A stretch of 64,000 nucleotides of DNA from an uncultured Enterobacterales bacterium (GTDB taxonomy: Bacteria; Pseudomonadota; Gammaproteobacteria; Enterobacterales; CALYQQ01): NCBI GenBank assembly GCA_945288535.1, contig CALYQQ010000006.1:83405-147404 (forward strand). Direction: 5' to 3'. Below the pieces are notes generated by a model, which saw only the letters and a list, made by a program, of their open reading frames with translations, did no database searches and was not told the DNA's origin. The translations under genes and the position numbers were made by a program. Below are positions 52,032-63,115 of the stretch, piece by piece; position 1 is the first letter of the stretch, and each line of letters begins with the position of its first letter.

Positions 52032-52997
52032 ATGGAGAAAAAATTATTTAAACTTTCTTTAATATGTTCAATATTATATTTGTTACTATCACTTGTTTTT
52101 TCTGTAATAATACACTATTGGAAATATTTAAAGGAAAGTAATGTTCGTATCAGTATTAAGAACTGCATTTCTCTTTTTCAGTTAACATCTCTTATTGATG
52201 TAACACTCGTATTTTCACTTACTTTCTTTTTGTCTTTAGGTCTAAATAATAGACAACCTCAGTACATAAAACATGGATTATTTTTTAAGTGTATTTTATT
52301 TATATTTTTTTACTTAATTCTTGACTATTTATGTACTTACTTTGTAATTAATAATTTTGATATCTATCTTCACAATAAACTTTATTATACAAATGACTTT
52401 TTAAATTACATTATAAGAGTATTATATTTCTTTTTTAATATAATTGTTTTATTTATTACTATGTTAATTTGTTTTTATTGTTTATTTTTCAAAATAGGTA
52501 TTAAATTTACACATATTTATATTGATAACGATATTATAAAAAAAATAAATGCTTTAAGTTATAGTTTGTTAACTTCTGCTATTTTATTAAATTACATTAG
52601 TATTAATTTTTATAGTCATTCAATTAACTTAGCTGATATTATTAAGAATTTTTTATATGAGTCAACATTACTAAGCGTGGCTGCTTATTTATTCTTTTTT
52701 GTGAACATTATAATTTTTAATTTGATTGCTATAAGTAATTTACCGTTTAAACTTACCCAGTTTTACCCTAAAAATATTTTATTTGGTTCATTGTTAAGTA
52801 CGTTTATTATAATTGCAATTAATGATCCTTTGATTACAATATTATTACCCAAACTTTATACTTATTCTTTAGATTCTTCCCCCTCAATTTTTATTGTGGC
52901 AAGTCTATTCTGCCTTATAATATTTTGGATAATTCTATTCCTTCCTTTCTTTAGCTGTAGCTTTTCAATTCGTTATTTTTTTGCTAAATTGACATAA
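52032..52997 (+). CDS. Unrecognised multi-pass membrane protein
   Basis: The 321-aa ORF encodes about eight or nine hydrophobic helices separated by short loops, rich in Ile, Leu, Phe, Asn and Tyr. No family motif is recognised. A plausible start context (GGAAAAAATAGCTG before ATG) and a long uninterrupted frame in DNA full of stop codons argue that it is real. Its DNA is even more AT-rich than the housekeeping genes. The LemA gene follows about 160 bases later on the same strand, so they may be linked. Confidence 0.6.
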   Translation: MEKKLFKLSLICSILYLLLSLVFSVIIHYWKYLKESNVRISIKNCISLFQLTSLIDVTLVFSLTFFLSLGLNNRQPQYIKHGLFFKCILFIFFYLILDYLCTYFVINNFDIYLHNKLYYTNDFLNYIIRVLYFFFNIIVLFITMLICFYCLFFKIGIKFTHIYIDNDIIKKINALSYSLLTSAILLNYISINFYSHSINLADIIKNFLYESTLLSVAAYLFFFVNIIIFNLIAISNLPFKLTQFYPKNILFGSLLSTFIIIAINDPLITILLPKLYTYSLDSSPSIFIVASLFCLIIFWIILFLPFFSCSFSIRYFFAKLT

Positions 52998-53158
52998 TGT
53001 TAAAATATTAAATAATATATTAATAAATTAGAAAATTATTGTTACCGGTATGATGTAAGCAAAAATAACTTTCTTATAATAATTTTGTCTTAGTTTATGT
53101 GAGGTATATGCTACTATTAATTTGTTAATTTTATTATTTAACCTATTAGGATATAAAG

Positions 53159-53785
53159 ATGAAATCAGTCGCTATGCATAACGTAATACTCGTAATCATA
53201 CGCACTTGTGCTTTACTCTTTTTTATATTAAATCTTTCAGGATGTGGCTACAATGACATACAGTCTGCAGATGAAAATATTAAAGCAGCATTAAATGAAG
53301 TTTTAAATCAGTATCAACGCCGTAGTGATTTAGTCCCACAATTGGTTAATGTAGTTAAGGGTTATGCTAATCATGAATCCGAAGTACTTACGGCTGTTAC
53401 TCGAGCCAGAGCAAGTGTAGCGCAAGTTTCAGTAGCAACATCAGCTAACTCTGCAAATTCCGAACAATTGGTGAAATATCAACAAGCACAACAACAACTT
53501 GATAATGCATTATCTCGACTCCTTGCCGTAAGTGAGCGTTATCCAGAATTAAAAGCAGACACCTTATTTCGTGATTTAATGGTTCAGTTAGAAGGAACAG
53601 AAAATCGTATTGCGGTTGCCAGAGGACGCTATGTTAAGGCTATTCAAGAATATAATACACTAATTAGACAATTTCCCGAAATGATTACTGCTAAAGTACT
53701 TGGTTATAAACCACAAGAAAATGCAATTTTAACAATTAATAATGTTAATTTATCAGCACCCGAAGTTAATTTTAATAAACCTTAA
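53159..53785 (+). CDS. LemA family lipoprotein
   Basis: The 208-aa product has a hydrophobic N-terminal segment ending in the lipobox LSGC, with Cys29 as the acylation site. The LemA domain follows: ..ALNEVLNQYQRRSDLVPQLVNVVKGYANHE.. and ..YPELKADTLFRDLMVQLEGTENRIAVARGRY.., ending with the family-typical YNTLIRQFP. LemA proteins are coiled, membrane-tethered and of unclear function. They are usually encoded next to TPM-domain (YgcG-like) proteins, which are not visible here. A GGATATAAAG motif precedes the ATG. Lgt from this window would modify it. Confidence 0.9.
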   Translation: MKSVAMHNVILVIIRTCALLFFILNLSGCGYNDIQSADENIKAALNEVLNQYQRRSDLVPQLVNVVKGYANHESEVLTAVTRARASVAQVSVATSANSANSEQLVKYQQAQQQLDNALSRLLAVSERYPELKADTLFRDLMVQLEGTENRIAVARGRYVKAIQEYNTLIRQFPEMITAKVLGYKPQENAILTINNVNLSAPEVNFNKP

Positions 53786-54185
53786 ACTTAATAAGACATA
53801 AACTGAATAAGTAGGTTAATTTTTATTATTATATTATTGCTATTTTTAATTTATTTTATCAATACTATATATTTATATCTTATAAAATAGTACTATTAAT
53901 ACTAGCTGTTTTAATATATTAATTTTGTTAACTTAACTAATATAACAATAATTTTATAAAATAAAAACATTATATATAGATTAATTAAATTAATAATAGT
54001 AATCAGCTTTTACTTAAAAATAAAAATTTATTATTTCTATTAACTATATATATCTCACTTATGCTTAACATCTGTAGTAATCCTAAAGAAAAACTCGATC
54101 CATTTTTAATAAAATTATTAAACATTAAACAAATATTTATTTTAGTTACAGGGACCCCTTCTTCCTATAAAAAAATAGTTCTTAT
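53786..54185. other. Spacer after the LemA gene
   Basis: About 400 AT-rich bases. No TPM-domain gene or recognisable relic of one is seen. Confidence 0.5.
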
Positions 54186-54452
54186 TTGTATAAAGGGCCT
54201 TGCAGTAAATTATTTCTTTATCAGAAACGAATAATTACTTTACTCAAAAATGCTAAAATCATAATTCAGCAACAATGGGATGATGACCAAAAAAAAGCCG
54301 GCTGTATTAATTATGGTTATTTAACAACAAATAATCAAATATTAGCATGGCAAATTGATTTACTTGGTAGTGTATTTATTAAAAATAATGAATATACAAC
54401 TTATTTACAATTGAATGGTGATATTGACGAAGGTGCTGGATACGCTAATTAG
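54186..54452 (+). pseudogene. Small ORF, possibly a truncated gene remnant
   Basis: An 88-codon frame that opens only from a TTG, or from a TAA-bounded stretch at 54171; no ATG is available. The C-terminal two thirds look protein-like (..IIQQQWDDDQKKAGCINYGYL.. then ..AWQIDLLGSVFI..). I do not recognise the family. The missing start and lack of a ribosome-binding site suggest the 3' remnant of a larger gene, though a TTG start is possible. Confidence 0.35.
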
Positions 54453-54799
54453 TCTACTATAATTTGTAGTACGTTAATTTTAGGTATTACTCTTTTAGTT
54501 TTAATAAGGCTTAGCATCTTACATATTTATAGCTATATAGTATGTCTTTGTTACATCCATGATAGCTCTCTTTAATTAAGACGATTAAACTATGAAGATG
54601 TAATTACTTTTTTATATTGATAATAACAATATAGCCATATTTATAGATATGTTTAAAATAACATTGCTTCTATAAGTAGATATACCCTCTTATTATCTTT
54701 ATCGATAAAAGAGGGAGTAAATAAACTATAATATTTTGATAAATAATGATATTCTCTGATTTATCTTATAAAGAATGATTGATCAATTAATAAATTTAA
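54453..54799. other. Spacer before ssb (3' side)
   Basis: About 350 AT-rich bases with one clear hairpin at 54685-54715. No gene is seen. Confidence 0.5.
54685..54715. terminator. Hairpin between the small ORF and ssb, orientation unclear
   Basis: CCCTCTT...TTATC pairs with GATAA...AAGAGGG with one bulge. It lies about 85 bases after the ssb stop (minus strand). No U tract follows on either strand, so a terminator role is tentative. Confidence 0.5.
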
Positions 54800-55300
54800 T
54801 CAAAATGGAATATCATCATCAAAATCTATTGGGGGTTCATTCATTGCCTGAGGTTTAACGGGCGTCGCTACCGGTTTAGCCGTAGGTACACTTTGTGGTT
54901 GAGATGGTTGTCCCCAATTTCCACCCGTTGCCATACCAGCATGTTCACTACCGCGACCACCTAACATCTGCAATGTACCACCAATATTGACAACGACTTC
55001 CGTAGTATAACGATCTTGGCCGCTTTGATCTTGCCACTTGCGTGTTTGCAATGAACCTTCAATATAAACTTGTGAGCCTTTCTTTAGATATTCACCAGCA
55101 ATTTCGGCAAGTTTGCCAAAAATGACCACCCTATGCCACTCTGTTTTTTCTTTTAATTCATTGGTTTGTTTATCCCGCCAACTTTCTGATGTTGCCAAAG
55201 TGATATTAGCTATTGCACCTCCATTTGGCATATAACGGATTTCGGGATCTTGCCCTAGATACCCAATAAGAATAACTTTATTTATACCTCTGCTTGCCAT
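54800..55300 (-). CDS. ssb: Single-stranded DNA-binding protein
   Basis: The protein is about 166 aa (E. coli SSB 178 aa). The OB fold starts [23 protein letters not shown] and includes [22 protein letters not shown] short Gly/Gln/Pro linker follows, then the partner-binding tail DFDDDIPF. The track starts 22 codons earlier. I choose the ATG at 55300 because AGGAGAAG precedes it and the protein sequence matches the family start. It is divergent from uvrA with a LexA box between them, as in E. coli. Confidence 0.97.
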   Translation of the reverse strand: MASRGINKVILIGYLGQDPEIRYMPNGGAIANITLATSESWRDKQTNELKEKTEWHRVVIFGKLAEIAGEYLKKGSQVYIEGSLQTRKWQDQSGQDRYTTEVVVNIGGTLQMLGGRGSEHAGMATGGNWGQPSQPQSVPTAKPVATPVKPQAMNEPPIDFDDDIPF

Positions 55301-55441
55301 TATCACTTCTCCTGCATTTTCTTGATAAAATAAATTCTGATTATGCAATTGTAACATGACAATCACAGAACAACATTATGTGTTCTTAACTCAATATACC
55401 TCTAACAATATGTCATTGTATACATACTTTGCAATTAAATG

Positions 55442-55457
55442 CTGTATATTCATTCAG
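55442..55457. promoter_or_regulatory. LexA (SOS) box of the uvrA / ssb intergenic region
   Basis: CTGTATATTCATTCAG fits CTG-N10-CAG and, as I remember it, equals the E. coli uvrA-ssb SOS box. It lies about 75 bases before the uvrA ATG. Its conservation indicates SOS control of at least uvrA. Confidence 0.92.
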
Positions 55458-55533
55458 TTTTTTTTATGCAATAATCAAGGATCTCTATCTATAGTATAGC
55501 TATTAACCTGTTTAACCTAACGAAGAGTAACTC

Positions 55534-58365
55534 ATGGATAAGATTGAAGTTCGTGGTGCACGCACCCATAATCTAAAGAATATTAATCTGACAATTCCGC
55601 GTGATAAACTCATTGTGATCACTGGACTTTCCGGCTCAGGTAAATCCTCATTAGCATTTGATACACTTTATGCAGAAGGGCAACGCCGATATGTTGAATC
55701 ACTTTCAGCCTATGCTCGCCAATTTTTGTCACTGATGGAAAAACCTGATGTTGATCATATAGAAGGTTTGTCACCTGCAATTTCCATTGAGCAAAAATCG
55801 ACATCGCATAATCCTCGCTCAACCGTGGGGACTATTACTGAAATTCATGACTATCTTCGTTTGTTATTCGCACGCGTTGGTGAACCTTATTGTCCACATC
55901 ACCATGTTCCGTTAGCCGCACAAACAGTAAGTCAAATGGTGGATAATATCTTATCTTTACAAAGCACAAGCAGAATGATGTTATTAGCACCAATCATCCG
56001 CGAACGTAAAGGTGAACATACTAAATTACTTGATAATTTGGCTGCTCAAGGTTATATAAGAGCAAGAATAGATGGAGAAGTATGTGATTTGTCTGATCCT
56101 CCAACATTAGAATTACAAAAAAAACACACTATTGAAGTAGTAGTCGATCGTTTTAAAGTTAGGGAGGATATCGCCCAGCGATTAGCGGAGTCTCTTGAAA
56201 CAACATTAGCGCTATCTGGTGGTATTGCTATTATTGCTGATATGGATAATCCTAATGCTGAAGAACTTTTATTTTCTGCAAATTTTGCTTGTCCTATATG
56301 TGGTTACAGTATGCCAGAACTTGAACCGCGATTATTTTCATTTAATAATCCAGCAGGGGCGTGTCCAGAATGCGATGGGCTAGGTATTCAACAATTTTTT
56401 GATCCTGCTCGTGTTATTCAAAATGAGGACATTTCTCTTGCTGGCGGAGCTATACGTGGTTGGGACCGCCGTCATTTTTACTATTTTCAAATGTTAGAAT
56501 CGCTAGCTGAACACTATCATTTTGATATCGAGGCACCGTTCAATACATTACCCGAGAAAATTCGCAAAATTATTCTTAATGGTTCAGCAAAGGAACAAAT
56601 TGAGTTTAAATATGCTAATGATCGAGGTGATATTGCTATTCGTCGCCACTCTTTTGAAGGTATTCTCAATAATATGGCTCGTCGCTATAAAGAAACAGAT
56701 TCAGTAGCGGTAAGAGAAGAATTAGCGAAATACATTAGCAATCGTCCTTGCATACTATGCCAAGGAACACGTCTACGTGAAGAAGCGCGTAACGTATTTA
56801 TTGAAAAAACAAATTTACCTAAAATATCTGAATTAAGTATTGGAGAAGCACTTAATTTCTTTCATCAGTTATCACTTGATGGCCAACGTGCTCAAATTGC
56901 GGAGAAGATCCTGAAAGAAATTGGTGATAGGCTACAATTTTTGGTTAATGTAGGATTAAATTATTTATCTTTATCGCGTTCAGCAGAAACACTATCTGGT
57001 GGTGAAGCGCAACGAATTAGACTAGCCAGCCAGATTGGCGCTGGACTTGTTGGCGTAATGTATGTGCTTGATGAACCCTCTATTGGATTACATCAACGTG
57101 ATAATGAACGATTATTAGCAACATTAATTCATTTACGGGATTTAGGTAATACAGTAATTGTTGTTGAACATGATGAAGATGCTATCCTAGCCGCAGATCA
57201 TATTATTGATATAGGTCCTGGCGCTGGTGTACACGGAGGTCATATTGTTGCTGAAGGTAATATTATTAGCATTATGAATAATCCTAACTCACTAACAGGT
57301 CGTTATTTATCTGGAAAACAAAAAATTGTCGTTCCTAAACAACGTACACCAATTGATAAAAACAAAATTCTGACATTAGAAGGTGCTAGTGGTAATAATC
57401 TGAAAAATGTAACACTTACTATCCCTGTTGGATTATTTACATGTATTACAGGCGTTTCTGGATCAGGTAAATCAACATTAATTAATGATACGTTATTTCC
57501 AATTGCACAACAGCGCTTAAATGGGGCAAATGCAAATACTATAGCACCTTATAAAAGCATTAATGGTCTAGAGCATTTCGATAAAGTTATTGATATTGAT
57601 CAAAGCCCAATAGGTAGAACTCCTCGTTCGAATCCGGCAACTTATACAGGCATTTTTACGCCTATCCGTGAGTTATTTGCCGGCGTCCCCGAAGCAAGAG
57701 CACGTGGCTATACACCTGGCCGGTTTAGCTTCAATGTTCGTGGTGGTCGTTGTGAAGCATGTCAAGGTGATGGCATGATTAAAGTTGAGATGCATTTTTT
57801 ACCTGACATTTATGTTCCCTGTGACCAATGTAAAGGTAAGCGCTACAATAGAGAAACATTGGAAATTAAATATAAAGGTAAAAGCATTAGTGAATGTCTC
57901 GATATGACCATTGAAGATGCGCGTAACTTTTTTGAAGCGATTCCTTCCTTATCAAGAAAATTACAAACGCTCATTGATGTTGGTTTGTCTTATATCAAAT
58001 TAGGACAATCAGCTACTACCCTTTCGGGAGGTGAAGCACAACGGGTAAAATTGTCTCGCGAATTATCGAAACGTAGTACAGGACAAACATTATACATCCT
58101 TGATGAACCGACAACTGGGTTACATTTTGCCGATATCCAACAATTGCTTGATGTGCTTCATCAATTGCGTGATCAAGGTAATACGATTGTAGTTATTGAA
58201 CATAATTTAGATGTGATAAAAACGGCTGACTGGTTAGTTGATCTAGGACCAGAAGGTGGAAGTGGTGGTGGTGAGATTATTGCTGAAGGAACACCAGAGC
58301 ACGTGGTTAAATGTAAAAAATCTTATACAGGAAAATTCCTTGCGCCTATGTTGACTAAGGAATAA
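55534..58365 (+). CDS. uvrA: UvrABC excinuclease subunit A
   Basis: The 943-aa product (E. coli UvrA 940 aa) recognises bulky DNA damage and loads UvrB. It has two ABC ATPase units: Walker [10 protein letters not shown] near residue 31 and GVSGSGKST near 640, with signatures [12 protein letters not shown] and [12 protein letters not shown]. Zinc-binding Cys sets lie in [18 protein letters not shown] and [18 protein letters not shown]. It is divergent from ssb and under the shared LexA box. Confidence 0.98.
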   Translation: MDKIEVRGARTHNLKNINLTIPRDKLIVITGLSGSGKSSLAFDTLYAEGQRRYVESLSAYARQFLSLMEKPDVDHIEGLSPAISIEQKSTSHNPRSTVGTITEIHDYLRLLFARVGEPYCPHHHVPLAAQTVSQMVDNILSLQSTSRMMLLAPIIRERKGEHTKLLDNLAAQGYIRARIDGEVCDLSDPPTLELQKKHTIEVVVDRFKVREDIAQRLAESLETTLALSGGIAIIADMDNPNAEELLFSANFACPICGYSMPELEPRLFSFNNPAGACPECDGLGIQQFFDPARVIQNEDISLAGGAIRGWDRRHFYYFQMLESLAEHYHFDIEAPFNTLPEKIRKIILNGSAKEQIEFKYANDRGDIAIRRHSFEGILNNMARRYKETDSVAVREELAKYISNRPCILCQGTRLREEARNVFIEKTNLPKISELSIGEALNFFHQLSLDGQRAQIAEKILKEIGDRLQFLVNVGLNYLSLSRSAETLSGGEAQRIRLASQIGAGLVGVMYVLDEPSIGLHQRDNERLLATLIHLRDLGNTVIVVEHDEDAILAADHIIDIGPGAGVHGGHIVAEGNIISIMNNPNSLTGRYLSGKQKIVVPKQRTPIDKNKILTLEGASGNNLKNVTLTIPVGLFTCITGVSGSGKSTLINDTLFPIAQQRLNGANANTIAPYKSINGLEHFDKVIDIDQSPIGRTPRSNPATYTGIFTPIRELFAGVPEARARGYTPGRFSFNVRGGRCEACQGDGMIKVEMHFLPDIYVPCDQCKGKRYNRETLEIKYKGKSISECLDMTIEDARNFFEAIPSLSRKLQTLIDVGLSYIKLGQSATTLSGGEAQRVKLSRELSKRSTGQTLYILDEPTTGLHFADIQQLLDVLHQLRDQGNTIVVIEHNLDVIKTADWLVDLGPEGGSGGGEIIAEGTPEHVVKCKKSYTGKFLAPMLTKE

Positions 58366-58470
58366 ACATCCTTACTCCGTCTTTATTTTTACGAAGCCAG
58401 AGAATTTATCATTTATAGCGACTATACTTTTTTGAAAACTGCTATAATGAATGCCATACTAAAAAATAAA

Positions 58471-58512
58471 ACTAATACCCTGATAAAAAGATCTTATGAT
58501 CAGGGCATTAGT
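58471..58512 (-). terminator. Terminator between uvrA and the LysR gene
   Basis: ACTAATACCCTGAT pairs with ATCAGGGCATTAGT (one mismatch). On the minus strand it is followed by TTTATTTTTT, so it ends the LysR transcript about 30 bases after its stop; it may also stop uvrA readthrough. Confidence 0.88.
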
Positions 58513-58540
58513 TATATCTGATGAAAATGAGAGATAGTGT

Positions 58541-59458
58541 TTAAAGTAAAAGTTTACTACTCTCTTCGCACAATAATTTAATCATTTTTTCTACTACAGG
58601 TGAGGCTACTCTGGCTTTTAATCGTGATATTGTCAATTTACGGTTATACACCATCTCAACTATAGGTATCTCAATCAAATTTTTTTGTTTTACTTCTATA
58701 CTACTTAAACTCTTTCTTGGCATAAAACCCAGTAATTGTGTTCGTTCTATTATTTTCGGTACTAATCGAAATGATTGTGTTTCAATTTGAACTTTTGGTT
58801 TTGATAAGCCTAAACTAATAAAATTATGATCAATCCACTGGCGAGCAACGGATAATTTATTAGGTAATGTCCAATGATAAGGTAATAAATCTTCTAATGT
58901 AAGTTGTCTTTGTTGCGTAATTTCTAATAATGGGTGATTTGCATGCGCGACAATAACCATTGGATCATCACTAATTGGATACGTAATAATATTTTCATTA
59001 GGTTTTGATGCAGTAGAAATAATAAGATCAACTTGTTGTCCCAATAACATCTCTATTAAAGCATCAGGAACATCTGAAAATAATTGAATATTTACATTTG
59101 GATTATTTTCAAGAAATTTACCACAAGCAGCTGGAATAATATATTCAGCTACACTAGGTAAGCAACCGATACGTACTTGTCCAATAGAACCTTGAACAAA
59201 ATTACGTATATCTTTTTCTGTTTGCTCAACAGCTAAGCTAAGCTGTTTAACTTTAGTTAAAAGAGCTTCACCAACTGCAGTTAAATGAACGCCACGCCCA
59301 TCACGAATAAATAATGGTGCACCAATATTTTCTTCTAACCGTTGCAAACATTTACTTAATGCCGGTTGAGAGCGCGATAAACGTTCTGATGCTAATGCTA
59401 AGCTGCCTTCTTGAGTAATAATCTCAAAGTATCTTAGATCTCTGAGGTTTAAATTCAT
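58541..59458 (-). CDS. LysR-type transcriptional regulator
   Basis: The 305-aa product has the N-terminal winged helix-turn-helix (about residues 1-60, with ..SLALASERLSRSQPALSKCLQRLEENIGAPLF..) and a substrate-binding domain from about 90 (..GQVRIGCLPSVAEYIIPAA.., ..LIEMLLGQQVDLIIST..). The effector and targets are not evident. In E. coli this place between uvrA and yjbQ holds yjbR. The nearest gene upstream is not divergent and close, so no target can be inferred from context. Confidence 0.9.
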   Translation of the reverse strand: MNLNLRDLRYFEIITQEGSLALASERLSRSQPALSKCLQRLEENIGAPLFIRDGRGVHLTAVGEALLTKVKQLSLAVEQTEKDIRNFVQGSIGQVRIGCLPSVAEYIIPAACGKFLENNPNVNIQLFSDVPDALIEMLLGQQVDLIISTASKPNENIITYPISDDPMVIVAHANHPLLEITQQRQLTLEDLLPYHWTLPNKLSVARQWIDHNFISLGLSKPKVQIETQSFRLVPKIIERTQLLGFMPRKSLSSIEVKQKNLIEIPIVEMVYNRKLTISRLKARVASPVVEKMIKLLCEESSKLLL

Positions 59459-59814
59459 TTTTATTATCTTATAATTATCAACACAATATTTTATATTTTA
59501 CACAAAATAAGAAATAAATCACTTAAAATATACAATAATACTCTATTTAAATAATAAAAGAGTAAATAGATAATGTATCAGGGAATAAAACAGAATGAAA
59601 ATAGTATAATTTAAAAGTATATTTTATATATGAAATATCTGTTAATCATCTTCTATTATATAAATAGCAAAAACATTATCCTTAAAAAAATAATTAGTTA
59701 TTTAATATAGGATAAATTATTATTTATCGTTAATATAGAGAATATTAATATAATGGATCCTGATCGATTAATATTGCTTGCGTAGTAATAACTATTAAAA
59801 ATGAATAAGCTCAT
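59459..59814. other. Spacer LysR gene / yjbQ
   Basis: About 355 AT-rich bases upstream of the LysR gene and downstream of yjbQ. It should hold the LysR promoter. No RNA or relic of yjbR is seen. Confidence 0.5.
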
Positions 59815-60237
59815 TTATAATAACTCACCTTGCAATGTTGCTATAACACTCCTTTTACCTCCATGATAGCGATGCTCACCTAACCATATTCCTTGCCAAA
59901 TACCTAAAGAGAGTTGCCCATCTGAGATAGGTAAGAGTAATGAACAGCCCAGGATTGACGACTTAATATGAGCTGGCATATCATCTTCTCCTTCATAATT
60001 ATGTATCCAATTATACTGCTCAGGCACTAATTTTAAAAAATAGCGTTCTATATCCGTTCTAACTGATTTATCACAATTTTCATTTAAGAGTAATGATGCT
60101 GAAGTATGTTTCAATAGTAGATGAAGTAATCCATATTTTATTAATGCTATTTGCGGTATTGCTTGTATTATTTCTTGAGTAATTAAATGAAATCCACGTT
60201 GTTTTTCAGCTAATTTAATCTGTTGTTGATACCACAT
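59815..60237 (-). CDS. yjbQ: UPF0047 family protein YjbQ
   Basis: The 140-aa product (E. coli YjbQ 138 aa) has the family motifs [16 protein letters not shown] with its metal-binding His, and the ending [22 protein letters not shown]. coli YjbQ has weak thiamin phosphate synthase activity; the true role is unknown. It lies downstream of alr on the same strand; E. coli has tyrB and aphA between them. Confidence 0.93.
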   Translation of the reverse strand: MWYQQQIKLAEKQRGFHLITQEIIQAIPQIALIKYGLLHLLLKHTSASLLLNENCDKSVRTDIERYFLKLVPEQYNWIHNYEGEDDMPAHIKSSILGCSLLLPISDGQLSLGIWQGIWLGEHRYHGGKRSVIATLQGELL

Positions 60238-60459
60238 AATATTATCTCCTATTTTCTATAGAAAATGATAGACAGGATGTTAAGCGTCATTCTATAAATA
60301 AGAAACATTTTATTATGTTATCGTGCCCTAAAATAATAGGGATCCAAATTCCTTTATATGTAAACTAATCATTGAGTTGATATTATTATTTACCCTACTG
60401 AATAAAAGAATAATAGCCCAATAAGTATTGTTATTCATATAACGCATCATACGTTATAT

Positions 60460-61557
60460 TTAGTTAATATAATTATATTTTATGCGCGATGTGAGCCGAG
60501 TAATGAGCTCATAAGCACTTAATCCAGAATAAGAAGCAACACGTTCAATGGGTAACTGCTTACCCCATAATATCACTTCATCACCTATTTTATCTGTGGC
60601 ATTTGGTCCTAAATCAATACAAATCATATCCATAGAAACTCGACCAACAAGTGGAACTTGACGACCATTTACCATAATGGGTGTTCCTGAACATGCTGAA
60701 CGGGGATAACCATCACCGTAGCCAAAAGCAACAACACCTATACACGTATCACGTTCACTTAACCATGTTGCACCATAGCCAATAGGTTCTCCTTTCTTAT
60801 GCTGGCGAACAGCAATTAAACATGATTTTAATGTCATCGCAGGTTGTAATCCAAATGTTTCACCATTAATGCCGTCGATAGGTGATATACCATATAAAAT
60901 AATACCTGGACGGATCATCTGGTAATAAGATTGTGGCCATTTAAGTATTCCGGCAGAGGCTGCAATTGATTTCAAGCCTGGTTTATTTTTAGTAAATGCG
61001 CTAAATTTAGCTAATTGCTGTGCTGTTGGTACACCATCTTCTTCATCTGCTCGACTAAAATGGCTGATTATATTTACAGGTTGTCGAACATTTAGTGATT
61101 TAGTTAAGCGTTGATATGCTTGTGCTTGTTGCTCCTCAATAAAACCTAATCGATGCATCCCCGTATCGAGTTTTATCCAAACATCAATAGGATGAGGTAA
61201 ATTAGCCTGTTCGATATCACTAATTTGTTGTTCACAATGGATAACAATAGAAAGTTGGTCTACTGATACAGTAAATAATTCATCAATTGAATAAACACCT
61301 TCAAGCAATAAAATCGGTTTTTCGATACCGGCATCACGTAATACAATAGCTTCACTCAGTCTAGATACACCAAATCCATAAGCAAGATCTTCAAGTGTTT
61401 TAGCAACCTCAAGTAAACCATGACCATATGCATGAGCTTTAATGATTGCTAAAGCAGCCTGATCCGGTGCTAGTGCTTGTATCATTTGAAAATTATGCCG
61501 TAATGCTTGACGATCTACTTCTGCGGTTGCAATCGTTAAACCTGTACCACTGATCAT
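60460..61557 (-). CDS. alr: Alanine racemase
   Basis: The protein is about 365 aa and interconverts L- and D-alanine for peptidoglycan. The PLP-lysine motif reads [10 protein letters not shown], where most relatives have KANAYGHG. The fold includes [34 protein letters not shown], the catalytic Tyr segment GYGATW and [13 protein letters not shown]. The track starts six codons earlier; both starts are weak. I prefer 61557 because GGGAAAA precedes it and it is nearer the family length. It lies about 130 bases downstream of dnaB on the same strand, as in E. coli. Confidence 0.95.
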   Translation of the reverse strand: MISGTGLTIATAEVDRQALRHNFQMIQALAPDQAALAIIKAHAYGHGLLEVAKTLEDLAYGFGVSRLSEAIVLRDAGIEKPILLLEGVYSIDELFTVSVDQLSIVIHCEQQISDIEQANLPHPIDVWIKLDTGMHRLGFIEEQQAQAYQRLTKSLNVRQPVNIISHFSRADEEDGVPTAQQLAKFSAFTKNKPGLKSIAASAGILKWPQSYYQMIRPGIILYGISPIDGINGETFGLQPAMTLKSCLIAVRQHKKGEPIGYGATWLSERDTCIGVVAFGYGDGYPRSACSGTPIMVNGRQVPLVGRVSMDMICIDLGPNATDKIGDEVILWGKQLPIERVASYSGLSAYELITRLTSRIKYNYIN

Positions 61558-61702
61558 TTTTCCCATCAGCTCCATTATTTAATAAAAAGGATCATAATAG
61601 ATCGATTTTGCCTGATAAAATCATATCCTGCTAGGGTATATTAGAGAATTGTTTTTGATAATTAAGAAAAATAATTAATTAATTTGCATAACCCGTAATG
61701 CA

Positions 61703-63115
61703 TTATTCTTCGTCGCTATACTGTGGGCCGGCATAATTATCAAATCGTGACCAATGTCCATGGAATGTTAGTTTTACTGATCCTATAGGGCCATTACGTT
61801 GTTTACCTAAAATAATTTCGGCAACTCCTTTTCGATCGCTGTTTTCATTATAAACTTCATCACGATAAATAAACATAATCACATCGGCATCTTGCTCAAT
61901 AGAGCCTGATTCACGTAGATCAGAATTAACTGGACGCTTATCAGATCGCTGTTCCAAACTACGATTTAATTGAGAAAGTGCGACAACGGGTACTTGTAAC
62001 TCTTTTGCCAATGCTTTCAGTGATCGTGATATTTCAGCTATCTCTAGTGTTCGATTATCCGACAGCGATGGAACACGCATTAACTGTAAATAGTCGATCA
62101 TAATCAAACTTAACCCATTGTGTTCACGGAATAATCGTCTGGCTCGTGAACGAACTTCTGTCGGTGTTAGTCCTGCTGAATCATCAATATACATATTACG
62201 TTTTTCTAATAAAATGCCCATGGTACTAGAAATACGCGCCCAATCTTCATCGTCTAACTGACCTGTTCTAATTTTGGTTTGATCAACATGAGATAATGAT
62301 GCCAACATACGCATCATAATTTGTTCACAAGGCATTTCAAGACTAAATATTAATACCGGTTTTTCTTCTGTCATAGCAGCATTTTCACACAAATTCATGG
62401 CAAATGTTGTTTTTCCCATAGAAGGACGAGCTGCAACAATAATTAAATCAGATCGTTGTAAACCTGCTGTTTTCTTATCAAGATCAGTAAAACCTGTTGA
62501 AACCCCGATAACACCATCATGAGGACGTTTAAATAACTCTTCAATTCGAGTAACGGTATCTTCAAGGATTTTATCTATTCCTTTAGGACCTTCATCTTTA
62601 TTAGCGCGACTTTCAGCAATTTGAAATACTCTGCTTTCAGCTAAATCCAACAGATCCTCACTGCTACGCCCTTGTGGATCAAAGCCAGCATCCGCTATTT
62701 CATTTGCTACTAAAATCATCTCTCGCACAACGGCTCGTTCACGCACAATATCTGCATAAGCATTAATATTAGCAGCACTCGGTGTATTTTTAGATAATTC
62801 AGCAAGATAGGCAAATCCACCGACATTGTCTAATTCGCCCTTTTGTTCCAATGATTCAGATAACGTAATTAAATCAATAGGCTTATTCTGTTCAAGTAAA
62901 AATTGCATTTCATTGAAAACAAGGCGATGAGATTGGCTATAAAAATCATTACTCGTCACCCGCTCAGAAACAGTATCCCAGCGCTCATTATCTAGCATAA
63001 GACCACCTAAAACAGATTGTTCCGCTTCTAGAGAGTGCGGGGGAATTTTAATTCGTTCTAGTTGTTTATCGTGACTTGGTTTCGTCTTTTGCTGCGTACT
63101 TTTCTTTATAGCCAT
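61703..63115 (-). CDS. dnaB: Replicative DNA helicase DnaB
   Basis: The protein is about 470 aa (E. coli DnaB 471 aa). The N-terminal domain begins around ..IPPHSLEAEQSVLGGLMLDNERW... The RecA-like motor has Walker A ARPSMGKTTFAMN and Walker B LIMIDYLQLM, and the end is FDNYAGPQYSDEE. The track starts 34 codons earlier in low-complexity sequence. The ATG at 63115 (MAIKKST..) agrees with the family. No intein is present. The gene runs into alr as in E. coli. Confidence 0.97.
   Translation of the reverse strand: MAIKKSTQQKTKPSHDKQLERIKIPPHSLEAEQSVLGGLMLDNERWDTVSERVTSNDFYSQSHRLVFNEMQFLLEQNKPIDLITLSESLEQKGELDNVGGFAYLAELSKNTPSAANINAYADIVRERAVVREMILVANEIADAGFDPQGRSSEDLLDLAESRVFQIAESRANKDEGPKGIDKILEDTVTRIEELFKRPHDGVIGVSTGFTDLDKKTAGLQRSDLIIVAARPSMGKTTFAMNLCENAAMTEEKPVLIFSLEMPCEQIMMRMLASLSHVDQTKIRTGQLDDEDWARISSTMGILLEKRNMYIDDSAGLTPTEVRSRARRLFREHNGLSLIMIDYLQLMRVPSLSDNRTLEIAEISRSLKALAKELQVPVVALSQLNRSLEQRSDKRPVNSDLRESGSIEQDADVIMFIYRDEVYNENSDRKGVAEIILGKQRNGPIGSVKLTFHGHWSRFDNYAGPQYSDEE

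Noticed and set aside
61703-63115. Intein in DnaB
   Set aside because: The protein has normal length and uninterrupted Walker motifs.
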